Assembly (NCBI RefSeq): GCF_001545155.1
Contig: NZ_CP014226.1
Coordinates: 3,706,159-3,770,158, forward strand
DNA: 64,000 nt
From: Halomonas chromatireducens
GTDB taxonomy: Bacteria; Pseudomonadota; Gammaproteobacteria; Pseudomonadales; Halomonadaceae
Direction: 5' to 3'
Shown here: in pieces, positions 8,880 through 19,357 of the stretch
How the letters are laid out: every line of letters starts with the position of its first letter
How positions within the stretch are numbered: the stretch's first letter is position 1
Notes under the pieces: generated by a model
The model's input: only the letters and a program-made list of their open reading frames with translations
Told to the model about the DNA's origin: nothing
Database searches by the model: none
Position numbers and translations under genes: made by a program

Positions 8880-9677
8880 CTAGCCCTTTTCGAGATCGTC
8901 GTGATCGACATCGGCACGCTCCGGGTCGCAGGTCTCGACCACAGCAGCGGCCAAGGCAGCCGGCGTGGCACCCGACGCCACCACCCGAGTACAAAACCCC
9001 AAGTTGTCGGCCAGTGTAGCTAAACGGCGACTGGAGACGATTAGCGGTTGGTTCAACGTGGCCTCGGTACACCATCTTGCCAGATGTTCCAGCAATTCTC
9101 CGCTACTGACCACCAGCGCACGGAAATCACCCTTGGCGAGCCTGGCCTGCATGGCGGGAACGGGGGACCGAAGATGGCGCCGATAGAGAGAGAGGCGGGT
9201 CACCCGGGCGCCTCGGGCCGTGAGGGTATCGGCCAGCAGGGTACGGCCTCCCTCGCCTGCCACCAGCAGGATGCGCTGTTCCTTGAGGTCACGCAGCGAT
9301 GCCAGCTGCAGCAGCGCTTCGCTGGTGTCCTCGCCGGCCTGCACCGGCGGCACATGCACCCGTACCCCAAGCCTGTCGTGCAGGGTCTGGGCCGTAGCCG
9401 CACCCACCGCATACCAGGCGGTTCCCAGGGGAAGCGCGGGCCAGTAGCGGTCGAGCGCCTCGTAGAGGCAGTCGGCGGCAAAGGGGCTCACCACCACCAC
9501 CTTGTGGAAGTGGTCGAAGTCGAGCCAGATACTGCGCAACGCCGGAGTCTCCGGTACGGGTTCCAGCACCATTACATCAAGGTTGGCCACCGGCAGGCCG
9601 GCAGCCTCGATGGCCGAGGCCAGGGCCCGGGAGCGCGATCCCGGGCGGCAGATCAAGACCGGCCGCACCGCGGGCAT
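8880..9677 (-). CDS. hemD: Uroporphyrinogen-III synthase
   Basis: Closes and inverts ring D of hydroxymethylbilane to give uroporphyrinogen III, the branch point to heme, siroheme and cobalamin. The family is weakly conserved; recognisable parts are VLICRPGSRSRALASAIEAAG at the start, the FDHFHKVVVVSPFAADCL strand, AVGAATAQTL, and LVAGEGGRTLLADTLTARGA with LYRR. It has 265 residues, as expected. It overlaps hemC by one base (TGATG), so it is translated right after it. Neighbours hemC, hemX and hemY confirm the call. Confidence 0.94.
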   Translation of the reverse strand: MPAVRPVLICRPGSRSRALASAIEAAGLPVANLDVMVLEPVPETPALRSIWLDFDHFHKVVVVSPFAADCLYEALDRYWPALPLGTAWYAVGAATAQTLHDRLGVRVHVPPVQAGEDTSEALLQLASLRDLKEQRILLVAGEGGRTLLADTLTARGARVTRLSLYRRHLRSPVPAMQARLAKGDFRALVVSSGELLEHLARWCTEATLNQPLIVSSRRLATLADNLGFCTRVVASGATPAALAAAVVETCDPERADVDHDDLEKG

Positions 9678-10615
9678 CAGCCGCCGTATACCTGAGCCAG
9701 TATCTCGCCTGCACCCCGCTCCAGCAGCTCCTCGGCCACCCGGATGCCCAGTGCTTCGGGTTCATGGATGGAGCCGCGGCCTTCGGCACGCAGCACCTCG
9801 GTGCCCTCCGGGTTGCCCACCAGCGCACGCAGCCACAGTGTCTCACCGTCGTTCTCGAAGGCGGCGTAGCCGCCGATCGGCACCTGGCAGCCCCCCTCCA
9901 GGCGCGTGTTCATGGCGCGCTCGGCCCGCACCCGGGTGGCGGTGATGGGGTCGTCCAGCGGCGCCAGCAGGCTGACCAGTTCAGGGTCGTGGATGCGGCA
10001 CTCGATACCCAGCGCGCCCTGGCCGCAGGCGGGGAGACACCCCTCCGGCGGCAGCTCCTGGGCGATGCGCGCCTCGAGGCCCAGGCGCTTGAGCCCGGAA
10101 GTTGCCAGCAGGATCGCATCGAACTCGCCGGCATCGAGCTTGCCCAGGCGGGTCTGGACGTTGCCACGCAGATTGAGAATCTCCAGATCGGGACGCGCCT
10201 CGCGCATCTGCAGGCCGCGGCGCAGACTGGCCGTACCGAGCCTGGCCCCTTGGGGCAGCTCGTCCAGCGAGGCGTAGTGGTTGGAAACGAAGGCGTCGGT
10301 AGGCTCGGCCCCGGCCAGGATCACCGACAGGCCGAGCCCTTCCGGGAAGTGCATGGGCACGTCCTTCATCGAATGCACGGCGATATCGGCCCGACCGTCG
10401 AGCAACGCCTCCTCCAGTTCCTTGACGAAAAGCCCCTTGCCGCCGATCTTCGCCAGCGGCGTGTCGAGAATCTTGTCGCCACGGGTCGACATGGCCACCA
10501 GCTCCACCTCCAACCCGGGATGCTGGGCCATGAGCAGGTCGCGAATGTGTTCGGCCTGCCACATGGCCAGTTGGCTCTTGCGGGTCGCAATGCGCAGCGT
10601 ATTGATGGATCGCAC
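9677..10615 (-). CDS. hemC: Porphobilinogen deaminase (hydroxymethylbilane synthase)
   Basis: Polymerises four porphobilinogens into hydroxymethylbilane. The dipyrromethane cofactor attaches to Cys243 in [26 protein letters not shown] opens the protein, and [28 protein letters not shown] holds the catalytic Asp region. LGTASLRR and [11 protein letters not shown] bind the pyrrole chain. The 312 residues match E. coli HemC. The start is GTG at 10615 with GGGGAGAA upstream. It is the first gene of the minus-strand hem operon, divergent from argH. The 251-base gap between them must hold both promoters; no convincing sigma-70 pair was found in it. Confidence 0.97.
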   Translation of the reverse strand: MRSINTLRIATRKSQLAMWQAEHIRDLLMAQHPGLEVELVAMSTRGDKILDTPLAKIGGKGLFVKELEEALLDGRADIAVHSMKDVPMHFPEGLGLSVILAGAEPTDAFVSNHYASLDELPQGARLGTASLRRGLQMREARPDLEILNLRGNVQTRLGKLDAGEFDAILLATSGLKRLGLEARIAQELPPEGCLPACGQGALGIECRIHDPELVSLLAPLDDPITATRVRAERAMNTRLEGGCQVPIGGYAAFENDGETLWLRALVGNPEGTEVLRAEGRGSIHEPEALGIRVAEELLERGAGEILAQVYGG

Positions 10616-10866
10616 GTAGTTCTCCCCATGCAGCGGGCCCGAGCGGGCCTTGTTCTGCTGTTGGCGCCGCAGACAGTCGCGGCCAATGATAGTATCTGCC
10701 TCTCATCATAAAGCACCTGGCGGGGCAGGAAAACCTGCCGCCATGTCGCACAGCCCCGCCGGTGGGCGCCCCTCGCCACTTACGCCGACTCTGGTACACT
10801 GCGAAACCATGATCCGGGGCCGCTGCGCGCAGCCCCTCCGTGAATACATAGCACGCACCAAGCAGG

Positions 10867-12315
10867 ATGCCCACGCCGATGAGTCCTAGTTCCACATCCC
10901 CCGGCACCAACCAGTCCTGGGGCGGCCGTTTCAGCGAGCCAACCGATGCCTTTGTCGAGCGCTTCACTGCCTCGGTCACGTTCGATCAGCGCCTTGCCCT
11001 GCAGGACATCCAGGGCTCCGTGGCCCATGCCACCATGCTGGCCCGTGTCGGCGTATTGACCGACGACGAGCGCGACGCCATCGTCGCGGGCCTCACCGAG
11101 ATCCGTGGCGAGATCGAGCGCGGCGAGTTCCAGTGGTCGGTCGCGCTGGAAGACGTACACATGAACATCGAGGCGCGGCTCACCGACAAGATCGGCATCA
11201 CCGGCAAGAAGCTCCATACCGGCCGCTCGCGCAACGACCAGGTGGCCACCGACATCCGCCTCTTCCTGCGCGACGAGATCGATGTGGTGGAAGCCGAGCT
11301 GATCCGGCTGCGCGAAGGGCTGATCACGCTGGCCGACCGCGAGGCCGACACCATCATGCCCGGCTTCACCCACCTGCAGACCGCCCAGCCGGTGACCTTC
11401 GGCCACCACCTGCTGGCCTGGCAGGAGATGCTGGCACGGGACCACGAGCGCCTGCTCGACTGCCGCAAGCGTGTCAATGTGCTGCCGCTGGGCGCCGCGG
11501 CGCTGGCCGGCACCACCTATCCCATCGACCGCCATGTCACCGCCGAGCTGCTGGGCTTCGAGCGCCCCGCCGAGAACTCGCTGGACGCCGTGAGCGATCG
11601 CGACTTCGCCATCGAATTCACCGCCTTCGCCAGCATCCTGCTGATGCACCTGTCGCGCATGAGCGAGGAGCTGGTGCTGTGGACCAGCGCCCAGTTCGAC
11701 TTCATCGACCTGCCCGACCGCTTCTGCACCGGCAGCTCGATCATGCCGCAGAAGAAGAACCCCGACGTACCCGAGCTGGTTCGCGGCAAGACCGGTCGCG
11801 TCTATGGCCACCTGATCGGCCTGCTGACGCTGATGAAGTCGCAGCCCCTGGCCTATAACAAGGACAACCAGGAGGACAAGGAGCCGCTGTTCGATACTCT
11901 CGACACGGTGCGCGACTGCCTCAAGGCCTTCGCCGACATGGCGCCGGCCATCACGCCGCGCAAGGCGAGCATGTATGAGGCCGCCCGCCGCGGGTTCTCC
12001 ACCGCCACGGACCTGGCCGACTACCTGGTGCGCCGCGGTGTGGCCTTCCGCGACGCCCACGAGATCGTCGGCCAATCGGTGGCCTTCGGCCTGCGTGAAG
12101 GGCGGGATCTGTCCGAGATGACCCTCGAGGAGCTGCGTCAGTTCTCCGACACCATCGACGAGGACGTCTTCAAGGTGCTGACCCTGGAGGGCTCGGTGGC
12201 GGCACGCAACCATATCGGCGGCACCGCCCCGGACCAGGTGAGGGCCGCCGCCCAGCGGGCCCGCGACGCCCTGGCCGCACTCGCCTCCCATGGGCTCCGG
12301 AGCGACCGGGCATGA
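10867..12315 (+). CDS. argH: Argininosuccinate lyase
   Basis: Splits argininosuccinate into arginine and fumarate, the last step of arginine synthesis. It is a 482-residue member of the fumarase/aspartase superfamily. [13 protein letters not shown] at 117-129, TPGFTHLQ-like [11 protein letters not shown] at 165-175 and the signature [11 protein letters not shown] at 289-299 with the catalytic serine are all present. WGGRF near residue 18 is the usual N-terminal landmark. Two starts are possible, ATG 10867 or ATG 10879; neither has an ideal ribosome site. The stop overlaps lptM (ATGA). Confidence 0.96.
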   Translation: MPTPMSPSSTSPGTNQSWGGRFSEPTDAFVERFTASVTFDQRLALQDIQGSVAHATMLARVGVLTDDERDAIVAGLTEIRGEIERGEFQWSVALEDVHMNIEARLTDKIGITGKKLHTGRSRNDQVATDIRLFLRDEIDVVEAELIRLREGLITLADREADTIMPGFTHLQTAQPVTFGHHLLAWQEMLARDHERLLDCRKRVNVLPLGAAALAGTTYPIDRHVTAELLGFERPAENSLDAVSDRDFAIEFTAFASILLMHLSRMSEELVLWTSAQFDFIDLPDRFCTGSSIMPQKKNPDVPELVRGKTGRVYGHLIGLLTLMKSQPLAYNKDNQEDKEPLFDTLDTVRDCLKAFADMAPAITPRKASMYEAARRGFSTATDLADYLVRRGVAFRDAHEIVGQSVAFGLREGRDLSEMTLEELRQFSDTIDEDVFKVLTLEGSVAARNHIGGTAPDQVRAAAQRARDALAALASHGLRSDRA

Positions 12316-12473
12316 GCCATCGACTCGCCCTGGCCCCCCTGATCCTGGCCGTACTGCTACTGGCCGGCTGCGGCCAGACGGGGCCGCTCTACCTGCCGGA
12401 TGACGAGCAGGCCGCCGAGCGCTACGGCAACCCGGCCGCTTCCGATGCGGCCGACTCCGAAGACGAGAGCTGA
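12312..12473 (+). CDS. lptM: LptM (YifL) family small lipoprotein
   Basis: A 53-residue lipoprotein. The signal peptide ends in the lipobox LLLAGC, and the mature protein begins [10 protein letters not shown], the conserved LptM N-terminus, followed by an acidic, Ala-rich tail. In E. coli LptM helps LptD-LptE assemble at the outer membrane. The position between argH and lysA matches the common yifL-dapF neighbourhood. The start overlaps the argH stop by ATGA, and two bases separate its stop from lysA. Confidence 0.85.
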   Translation: MSHRLALAPLILAVLLLAGCGQTGPLYLPDDEQAAERYGNPAASDAADSEDES

Positions 12474-12475
12474 AA

Positions 12476-13759
12476 ATGGACCACTTCGAATACCGCGACG
12501 GCGTGCTATACGGTGAGGAAGTCCCGCTATCGCGGGTGGCCGATGAGGTCGGCACCCCCTGCTACGTCTACTCCAAGGCGACCCTGGCGCGACACTTCCG
12601 CGCCTATACCGAGGCGCTGGGCAGCCACCCCCACCTGATCTGCTATGCGGTGAAGGCCAACTCCAATCTGGCGGTGCTGGGCCTGCTGGCCCGTCTCGGC
12701 GCCGGCTTCGATATCGTCTCCGTGGGCGAGCTGGAGCGTGTGCTGGCGGCCGGCGGCGACCCGGGGAAGGTGGTCTTCTCCGGCGTAGCCAAGCAGGCAG
12801 CCGAGATGACCCGGGCGCTGGAAGTGGGCATCAAGTGCTTCAACGTGGAGTCGCGGCCGGAGCTCGAGCGCCTCAGCGCCGTGGCCCAACGGCTGGGCAA
12901 GGTGGCTCCGGTGTCGCTGCGGGTCAACCCGGACGTCGACGCCGGCACCCACCCCTATATCTCCACCGGCCTGAAGGGCAACAAGTTCGGCATTCCGGTG
13001 GACGAGGCGCTCGCGGTCTATGAACTGGCCAGCACCCTGCCCGGCATCGAGATCGTTGGCCTGGACTGCCATATCGGCTCGCAGCTCACCGAGCTCGCTC
13101 CCTTCCTCGATGCCCTTGACCGCCTGCTGCTGCTGCTGGAGCGCCTCCGCGAGCGCGGCATCACGGTGGAGCACCTGGACCTGGGCGGCGGCCTGGGCGT
13201 GCCCTACCGTGACGAGCGCCCACCCCAGCCCTTCGACTATGCGGCCTCGCTGCTGGAACGCCTGGGACAGTGGCCCCATGGTGCGAACCTGACCCTGCTG
13301 TTCGAGCCGGGCCGTTCCATTGCCGCCAACGCCGGCGTACTGCTGACCCAGGTGGAGTACCTCAAGCACGGTGAGACCAAGAACTTCGCCATCATCGATG
13401 CCGGCATGAACGACCTGATTCGCCCGTCCCTCTACCAGGCGTGGCAGGCGATCATTCCGGTGGATGCGCGTCATCCCAGGGACAGCGCGCTCTACGATGT
13501 GGTGGGCCCGGTCTGCGAGACCAGCGACTTCCTGGGCAAGGATCGCGAACTCGCCATCGCCCCCGGCGACCTGCTGGCGGTACGCTCGGCCGGCGCCTAC
13601 GGCTTCACCATGGCTTCCAACTACAACAGCCGCCCGCGCCCGGCCGAAGTCATGGTGGATGGCGACACCTACCATGTGGTGCGCCAACGCGAGTCGATCG
13701 AGGACCTGTGGGCCGGCGAGTCTCTGCTGCCCGACGACGCCGCCGGGGAGACACGCTGA
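12476..13759 (+). CDS. lysA: Diaminopimelate decarboxylase
   Basis: PLP enzyme that decarboxylates meso-diaminopimelate to lysine. YAVKANSN at 58-65 gives the PLP Schiff-base Lys60. [16 protein letters not shown] and [11 protein letters not shown] form the PLP-phosphate and barrel landmarks. [11 protein letters not shown] near 342 holds the substrate-side cysteine, and [19 protein letters not shown] closes the active site. Its 427 residues are normal. It lies two bases after lptM and overlaps dapF by one base, so decarboxylase and the epimerase that makes its substrate are translated in tandem. Confidence 0.97.
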   Translation: MDHFEYRDGVLYGEEVPLSRVADEVGTPCYVYSKATLARHFRAYTEALGSHPHLICYAVKANSNLAVLGLLARLGAGFDIVSVGELERVLAAGGDPGKVVFSGVAKQAAEMTRALEVGIKCFNVESRPELERLSAVAQRLGKVAPVSLRVNPDVDAGTHPYISTGLKGNKFGIPVDEALAVYELASTLPGIEIVGLDCHIGSQLTELAPFLDALDRLLLLLERLRERGITVEHLDLGGGLGVPYRDERPPQPFDYAASLLERLGQWPHGANLTLLFEPGRSIAANAGVLLTQVEYLKHGETKNFAIIDAGMNDLIRPSLYQAWQAIIPVDARHPRDSALYDVVGPVCETSDFLGKDRELAIAPGDLLAVRSAGAYGFTMASNYNSRPRPAEVMVDGDTYHVVRQRESIEDLWAGESLLPDDAAGETR

Positions 13760-14592
13760 TGCTGCTCCACTTCACCAAGATGCATGGCCTCGGCAACGAC
13801 TTCATGGTCATCGACCTGGTCACCCAGCGCGCCCGGCTGCGGGACGAGCAGGTTCGACAGTTGGCCGATCGCCGTTTCGGCATCGGCTTCGACCAGCTGC
13901 TGATCGTCGAGCCGCCGCGGGACCCGGACATGGACTTCCGCTACCGCATCTTCAATGCCGACGGCAGTGAAGTGGAGAACTGTGGCAACGGAGCGCGCTG
14001 CTTCGCGCGGTTCGTGCGCGATCAGCGCCTGACCCACAAGCACGAGATCCATGTGGAGACCGCCGGCGGCCCCCTGACCCTGCTGGTCGAGGACGACGGC
14101 CAGGTGACGGTGGACATGGGCGTCCCGCGCTTCGCCCCCCAGGCGCTGCCCTTCGAGGCCAACGAGGACCTGCTGCGCCATGAGCTGGAGGTGGACGGTG
14201 AACGCGTCGAGGTGGGTGCGGTCTCCATGGGCAACCCCCATGTGGTACTGCGGGTCGACGACGTCGAGCGGGCGCCCGTCGAGCGCCTCGGGCCCGCCAT
14301 CGAACATCACCCGCGCTTTCCACGCCGGGTCAATGTAGGCTTCATGGAGGTCGTGTCGCCCCACGAGATCCGCCTCAGGGTTCATGAGCGCGGCAGCGGG
14401 GAGACGCTGGCCTGTGGCACCGGCGCCTGCGCGGCGGTGGCCTGCGGCATCCGCCAGGGGCTGCTGGAAAGCCCGGTCACCGTGCATCTCAGAGGTGGCG
14501 ACCTGCGCATCGAGTGGCCGGCCGAGGAGGCCTCGCTGCGCATGACCGGCCCCGCCGAGCGCGTCTTCGACGGTCGCGTCGCCCTGGCTTGA
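13759..14592 (+). CDS. dapF: Diaminopimelate epimerase
   Basis: Converts LL- to meso-diaminopimelate for lysine and peptidoglycan. The ATG at 13759 (TGATG overlap with lysA, GGGGAG upstream) gives 277 residues starting [18 protein letters not shown]. The two catalytic cysteines are Cys75 in [10 protein letters not shown] and Cys219 in [15 protein letters not shown] and RGSGET bind the substrate carboxylates. The frame stays open inside lysA, but that part is shadow sequence. Confidence 0.97.
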   Translation: MLLHFTKMHGLGNDFMVIDLVTQRARLRDEQVRQLADRRFGIGFDQLLIVEPPRDPDMDFRYRIFNADGSEVENCGNGARCFARFVRDQRLTHKHEIHVETAGGPLTLLVEDDGQVTVDMGVPRFAPQALPFEANEDLLRHELEVDGERVEVGAVSMGNPHVVLRVDDVERAPVERLGPAIEHHPRFPRRVNVGFMEVVSPHEIRLRVHERGSGETLACGTGACAAVACGIRQGLLESPVTVHLRGGDLRIEWPAEEASLRMTGPAERVFDGRVALA

Positions 14593-14626
14593 CCCGGGCT
14601 GAAGCCCATCATCAAGGAGCATCTGC

Positions 14627-15346
14627 ATGACCCGAGCCGCCCCCGAACCGCGCAAGACCCTGGATCCCGATCGGGTAGCAGAATGGCTGGCACGCCATCC
14701 GGACTTCTTCGTCGGCCGCGAAGGGCTGCTGCAGCAGCTCAAGGTGCCGCACCCCGAAGCCCAGGGCACCACCTCGCTACTGGAGCGCCTGGTCTATGAC
14801 CTGCGGCGTCGCGCCGAGCAGGCCGAATGGCGCCTGGAACAGCTGCTGGAGTCTGCGCGCCACAACGAAGCCCAGTTCCGACGAACCCGCGAACTGGTGC
14901 TCGCGCTGCTCGAAGCCGAAGATGCCGACACCCTGGGCCAGACGCTGGCCACCCAGATGGCCGAGCGATTCCAGATACCGGCCGTGGCCCTGTGGTGCCC
15001 GGCGGAGCTCACGGATCATGAACCGCTGCCTCCCCAGGCCCCGCGCCAGGTGCTGGACGATCATGCCGGCGTCCGCCTGGCCGCCCTGCTCGACGGCCGC
15101 GCCAGCCGTTGCACCCGGCTGACCCAGACCGACTGGAGCCGCCTGCTCCCCCATGCCAAGGCGCCCCGCCAGGCCGGCTCCTGCGCCCTGGCACGCCTGA
15201 CCCTGGGGGAACCGATGGGCTACCTGGTCATGGCCAGCCCCGACCCCGACCACTTCCGAGCCAGCATGGATACCCTGTTCACCGAGTACCTCGGCGACGT
15301 GCTGGCACGGCTATTGATGCGCCTGAGCCCCTCGCCCCATGGCTGA
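14627..15346 (+). CDS. DUF484 family GAF-like protein
   Basis: A 239-residue cytoplasmic protein between dapF and xerC, where this family is always found in gammaproteobacteria. PDRVAEWLARHPDFF and LLERLVYDLRRRAEQAEWRLEQL (a short coiled coil) are typical. Residues ~100-235 look like a GAF fold. AAGGAG sits six bases before the ATG. Function unknown. Its last eight bases overlap the xerC start, so the two are co-translated. Confidence 0.88.
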   Translation: MTRAAPEPRKTLDPDRVAEWLARHPDFFVGREGLLQQLKVPHPEAQGTTSLLERLVYDLRRRAEQAEWRLEQLLESARHNEAQFRRTRELVLALLEAEDADTLGQTLATQMAERFQIPAVALWCPAELTDHEPLPPQAPRQVLDDHAGVRLAALLDGRASRCTRLTQTDWSRLLPHAKAPRQAGSCALARLTLGEPMGYLVMASPDPDHFRASMDTLFTEYLGDVLARLLMRLSPSPHG

Positions 15347-16253
15347 GAGCGCCCTTCGCCGCCAGCTCGACGAGTGCCTGGGCGAGCTGGCTCGCACCGC
15401 AAGCCCCGCTACCGTGGCGGCCTATCGCCAGGACCTGGCTGCACTGGCTGTATTCCTGGAGTCGCAGGGAATCGAGGACGGGGCCGAGCTGCAGGTCGGC
15501 ACGGTACGTCGCTTCCTCGGGGCCGAACGCAGCCGCGGGCTGGCGCCACGCAGCCTGGCCCGTCGCCGGGCGGCCGCCTCGCACTTCGCCAACTTCCTGC
15601 GCCACGCCGGCCTGCTGGGCCACAACCCGGTCGAGCTGGTGCCGACACCGCGCCAGCCCGGCCACTTGCCCAAGCCGCTGGACGTGGACCAGTTGGCCCA
15701 CCTGCTCGACACCCCCCATGACGGCTCGCCCCTGGCGACCCGCGACCAGGCGATGCTGGAGCTGTTCTACTCCAGCGGGCTGCGCCTGGCCGAGCTCGCC
15801 GGTCTCGACCTGGGCGACCTGGAGCCGCGCCGGGTGCGGGTGATGGGCAAGGGCAGCAAGCCGCGCCAGGTACCGGTAGGCGGCAGTGCCAGGCGGGCAC
15901 TGGAACAATGGCTGAGCCTACGCCCCGCCCTGGCAGCCCCGGGGGAACAAGCACTATTCGTCGGCTCGCGGGGGGCACGGCTGGGGCATCGCGCCATCCA
16001 GAAGCGCCTGGCCGAACTGGCCCGGCGCCGGGGCCTGCCGGAGCATCTTCACCCGCACCGGCTGCGCCACTCCTTCGCCAGCCACCTGCTGGAGTCGAGC
16101 CAGGATCTGCGTGCCGTCCAGGAGCTGCTGGGGCATGCCAACCTCTCCACGACCCAGGTCTACACCAAGCTCGACTGGCAGCACCTGGCCGCCACCTACG
16201 ACGCGGCGCACCCCCGCGCTCGCCGACGCCCCGCCGACCCGTCCGGGGAGTGA
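15339..16253 (+). CDS. xerC: Tyrosine recombinase XerC
   Basis: Works with XerD at dif to resolve chromosome dimers at division. The 304-residue protein has a SAM-like N-terminal core-binding domain (residues 1-110). The catalytic set is complete: Arg149 in SSGLRLAEL, Lys171 in MGKGSKPR, His240 and Arg243 in HPHRLRHSFASHLL, His266 in LLGHANL, Tyr275 in TQVYTKLDW. It is the chromosomal housekeeping recombinase rather than a phage integrase, given the dapF-DUF484-xerC-yigB order. Confidence 0.96.
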   Translation: MAESALRRQLDECLGELARTASPATVAAYRQDLAALAVFLESQGIEDGAELQVGTVRRFLGAERSRGLAPRSLARRRAAASHFANFLRHAGLLGHNPVELVPTPRQPGHLPKPLDVDQLAHLLDTPHDGSPLATRDQAMLELFYSSGLRLAELAGLDLGDLEPRRVRVMGKGSKPRQVPVGGSARRALEQWLSLRPALAAPGEQALFVGSRGARLGHRAIQKRLAELARRRGLPEHLHPHRLRHSFASHLLESSQDLRAVQELLGHANLSTTQVYTKLDWQHLAATYDAAHPRARRRPADPSGE

Positions 16254-16258
16254 CCGAA

Positions 16259-17014
16259 ATGCCGACAACGACGCCATTCCAGGCCCTGACCTTCGACCTC
16301 GACGATACCCTGTGGGATAACCATGGCGTCATGGTCGAGACAGAGACCGGACACTATGCCTGGCTCGACGAGGCGCTGGAGGCGTGGCAGCGCAACCGCG
16401 GCCAGCCCCCGGCACGACGCTTCGCCGAGCGTTTTCCGCTGGAAGCCTTCCTGGACCAACGCCGTGAACTGGCCGCCGCCTACCCGCTGCGCCGCGGGGA
16501 CTTCACCTGGCTGCGTGAACAGGCCCTGCAGAGGCTGCTGGTAGCGTATGGGCTGGACAGCGACGCCGCCCGGTCGTGGGCCGCAGCCGCCATGGAGCGT
16601 TTCATGGTGCTGCGCCATCAAGTCACGCCGCACTCGGAGGTGGAGTCGCTGCTGTCGACGCTCGGCCAGCACTACCGGCTCGCCAGCATCACCAACGGCA
16701 ACGTGGACATACATCGACTGCCGCTGGGCCGCCACTTCCCGGTGGCCATCGCCGCCGGTGAGCTCCTCGCCCCCAAGCCCGATGCGCGCCCCTTCCTGGC
16801 TGCCTTGGCTCGGCTCGGCACGACGCCCGCCCGGACCCTCCACGTGGGCGACTCCTGGCGCGAGGACGTCGAACCGGCTCACCGCCTGGGCATGCAGGTC
16901 GCCTGGATTTCACCGCATATCGATGACATGCCCTTGCCTGCCGGCATCCACCGGCTGAATCACGTGCGGGAACTGCCCGAGCTGCTGCGGCTGGTCGGGG
17001 GGGAGCAAGGCTGA
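16259..17014 (+). CDS. yigB: HAD-superfamily hydrolase, YigB type
   Basis: Probable phosphatase; E. coli YigB acts on FMN and related phosphates. FDLDDTLWDN holds the nucleophile and acid aspartates. SITNGN is motif II, LLAPKPDARPF gives the motif III lysine, and HVGDSWREDVEPAHRLGM motif IV. The 251 residues and the position right after xerC match YigB. The start at 16259 is five bases past the xerC stop. The reading frame is open further up, but that overlaps xerC and is not conserved. Confidence 0.88.
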   Translation: MPTTTPFQALTFDLDDTLWDNHGVMVETETGHYAWLDEALEAWQRNRGQPPARRFAERFPLEAFLDQRRELAAAYPLRRGDFTWLREQALQRLLVAYGLDSDAARSWAAAAMERFMVLRHQVTPHSEVESLLSTLGQHYRLASITNGNVDIHRLPLGRHFPVAIAAGELLAPKPDARPFLAALARLGTTPARTLHVGDSWREDVEPAHRLGMQVAWISPHIDDMPLPAGIHRLNHVRELPELLRLVGGEQG

Positions 17015-17030
17015 TAACGTACCGGAACGG

Positions 17031-17642
17031 CTACTCGGGACCGGCCAACCAGCCGTCGAGGCGCCGGCTGGCCTCGTCGACGCCTTCGCGCTTGAGCGAA
17101 GAGAAGAGCTGGATGCTGACCAGGTCATCCCACTCGCGCAGGCGGGTTCGCACCTGCTGAAGCGCGCTCTTGGCGGCACCGGACTTCAGCTTGTCCGACT
17201 TGGTCAGCAGGATATGAACCGGCATCTCCTGTTCATCGGCCCAGCCCAGCAGGGTCTGGTCGAACTCGGTGAGCGGATGGCGAACGTCCATGACCAGCAC
17301 CACGCCCTTCAGCGACTGGCGCGCGCGCAGGTACTCCGCCAGGTGGCGCTGCCACTCGCGCTTGACCTCCTCGGGCACCTTGGCATAGCCATAGCCGGGC
17401 AGGTCGACCAGCCGTCGCGTGGTGTCGTCGCCCAGCGAGAAGAGGTTGATCAGCTGCGTGCGCCCCGGGGTGCGCGAGGTCCTCGCCAGGGCCTTCTGCC
17501 GCGTCAGGGTGTTGATGGCGCTGGATTTTCCCGCATTGGAGCGGCCGGCAAAGGCGACCTCTGCCCCTTCGTCGGGCGGGCAATGGGCGAGGGTCGGCGC
17601 ACTGGTCATGAAGCGCGCAGTCTGGTAATTGAATTGGGCCAT
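17031..17642 (-). CDS. engB: Ribosome-biogenesis GTPase EngB (YsxC/YihA)
   Basis: Essential GTPase in large-subunit assembly. The ATG at 17642 gives 203 residues; a longer frame exists upstream, but the family begins with this [14 protein letters not shown] stretch. G1 is [10 protein letters not shown]2 [11 protein letters not shown]3 [11 protein letters not shown]4 LTKSDKL. It converges on yigB and is divergent from the cytochrome c4 gene, a common arrangement. The 261-base divergent gap holds a perfect TATAAT at 17725-17730 facing cytochrome c4, without a good -35. Confidence 0.95.
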   Translation of the reverse strand: MAQFNYQTARFMTSAPTLAHCPPDEGAEVAFAGRSNAGKSSAINTLTRQKALARTSRTPGRTQLINLFSLGDDTTRRLVDLPGYGYAKVPEEVKREWQRHLAEYLRARQSLKGVVLVMDVRHPLTEFDQTLLGWADEQEMPVHILLTKSDKLKSGAAKSALQQVRTRLREWDDLVSIQLFSSLKREGVDEASRRLDGWLAGPE

Positions 17643-17903
17643 GGCGTCGAGGTCCTGCCGAAAGGAGTAGATGTATCCCGTCCCCGGGGGCTTGACCTGC
17701 ATTCCCGAGACGGGCTTGATTCGTTATAATGCAGCGTCTTTTTCTCTGCGACCTGGGCGCGCTAGTGTACCACCGCGCTCTTGCCGTCAGCGACCGGCGC
17801 AACCGGCGCTTCGGACAGGGCAAACCCGGCCTGGAACCTGCGAGGACCGGGCGGCACCCAGGGTGCGTACCGGTAAACAACACAACGGCATAGTGAAACA
17901 GCG

Positions 17904-18524
17904 ATGAGAAAGTTACTGGCAAGCCTGGCATTTACCATCGGCGCCGTTGGCGCCGCCCACGCGGACCTGGAAGCGGATGCCGACGCGGCAGCCGGACGCG
18001 AACTGGCGCAGACCTGCGCCGCCTGTCATGGAGAAAGCGGCATCAGCCCCGCCAGCTCCTTCCCGCATCTGGCGGGTCAGCAGATGACCTACACGGCCAA
18101 GCAGATCATGGATATCCGTGACGGCGAACGGCTGGTCCCTGAAATGATCGGCCAAGTCGATGACTTCTCCGACCAGGACGCCTGGGACGTGGCCGCCTTC
18201 TATGCGGAGCAGGATGCCAACATCGGCCAGGCCGACCCCGATGAGCTGCTGATCGCCCGCGGCCAGGAACTCTACCGCGCCGGCGACATGTCCAAGGGCA
18301 TCCCCTCCTGTGCAGCCTGTCACGGTCCTGCCGGCGAAGGCATTCATACTGCCATCTACCCGGCCCTTTCCGGCCAGTTCGCCGAGTACACCATTGCCAC
18401 CCTGCAGGACTTCGCCTCGGGTGAGCGGACAAATGACCCCAGCAACATGATGAGCGATATCGCCGCCAAGATGAGCGACGATGACATGGCAGCCGTGGCC
18501 AACTACATCCTCGGCCTGCACTGA
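17904..18524 (+). CDS. Cytochrome c4, diheme
   Basis: Periplasmic or membrane-attached electron carrier feeding terminal oxidases. A signal peptide ends at AHA-D (residue 20). Two c-type heme sites follow, CAACH at 38-42 and CAACH at 136-140, with the matched PHLAGQQ and PALSGQF segments of the two-domain c4 fold. Axial methionines are likely Met82 and the one in NMMSDIAAKM. It has 206 residues, and dsbA follows, the usual c4-dsbA order. A hairpin at 18565 closes the gene. Confidence 0.94.
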   Translation: MRKLLASLAFTIGAVGAAHADLEADADAAAGRELAQTCAACHGESGISPASSFPHLAGQQMTYTAKQIMDIRDGERLVPEMIGQVDDFSDQDAWDVAAFYAEQDANIGQADPDELLIARGQELYRAGDMSKGIPSCAACHGPAGEGIHTAIYPALSGQFAEYTIATLQDFASGERTNDPSNMMSDIAAKMSDDDMAAVANYILGLH

Positions 18525-18564
18525 TTCAGGCATCAGCGCGGCCCGGCTCATTGGCCGATCAAGG

Positions 18565-18585
18565 AAGGCGGCCTTTGGCCGCCTT
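18565..18585 (+). terminator. Hairpin after cytochrome c4
   Basis: AAGGCGGCC (18565-18573) pairs perfectly with GGCCGCCTT (18577-18585) around TTT, 40 bases past the stop. The downstream tract is only CGCTGTTTCG, so termination may be partial and some transcripts may reach dsbA. Confidence 0.4.
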
Positions 18586-18703
18586 CGCTGTTTCGCGCCG
18601 ACTCGGAACCCTGGCCTCTCCCGGGGCTCCAAGTGACGAGCGTAACCGGCGCTGAACCGCCATTCGCCAGGCGAAAACGGCATTCCCAAGGAGTGACAAC
18701 ACA

Positions 18704-19354
18704 ATGTCCCAGTCTACCCGCTTCATCCAGACCACACTGATGGCCCTGGCCGGCCTCGGCCTGTCGACGCTGGCTTCAGCCGCCACCCTGGTGGAAGGCC
18801 AGCACTACGAGGTGCTGCCCGAGCGCGTCGAGACCCGTGTCGCCGACGACCAGATCGAGGTCACCGAAGCGTTCTGGTACGGCTGCCCTCACTGCTACAA
18901 CCTGCAGAGCTCCGTCGAAGCCTGGTACGAGACGCTTGGCGAAGACGTCAGTATCGTCCACTTGCCGGCCACCATGGGGGGCGACTGGAATACCCATGCG
19001 GCGGTCTTCTATGCCGCCGAGGAGCTGGGTATTCGCGAAGAGGCGCATGCCGACATCTTTGATGCCATCCATCAGAATGGCCAGCAGTTGACCGACCCCG
19101 ACAGCATTGCCGCCTTCTTCAGCGGCTACGGCGTCAGCGAAGACGACGCGCGCCAGGCGCTGAATGCCTTCTCCGTGAAGTCCCGGGTCAATCAGGCCCA
19201 TGCCCGCATGCGTGCCATGCGCCTGATGGGCGTCCCGGCGCTGGTCGTGGACGGCCGCTACCTGGTTACGCCCAGCAGTGCCGGCAGCCTGGACAACATG
19301 CCCCAGATAGCCGATGCCCTGGTAGAAAGGGTGCGTCAGGAACGAGAAGAATAA
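18704..19354 (+). CDS. dsbA: Thiol:disulfide interchange protein DsbA
   Basis: Periplasmic oxidase that puts disulfides into exported proteins and is re-oxidised by DsbB. The signal peptide ends near LASAA. FWYGCPHC at 57-64 carries the active pair Cys61/Cys64, and MGVPALVVDGRY near 175 gives the cis-proline. The 216 residues are normal. AAGGAGTG lies upstream of the ATG. It sits between cytochrome c4 and the nuclease-like gene. Confidence 0.95.
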   Translation: MSQSTRFIQTTLMALAGLGLSTLASAATLVEGQHYEVLPERVETRVADDQIEVTEAFWYGCPHCYNLQSSVEAWYETLGEDVSIVHLPATMGGDWNTHAAVFYAAEELGIREEAHADIFDAIHQNGQQLTDPDSIAAFFSGYGVSEDDARQALNAFSVKSRVNQAHARMRAMRLMGVPALVVDGRYLVTPSSAGSLDNMPQIADALVERVRQEREE

Positions 19355-19357
19355 GCC

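Noticed and set aside
10616..10866. Sigma-70 promoters for hemC and argH
   Set aside because: TACTAT-like and TACACT-like -10 elements exist, but no matching -35 stands at 16-18 bases, so no coordinates are claimed.
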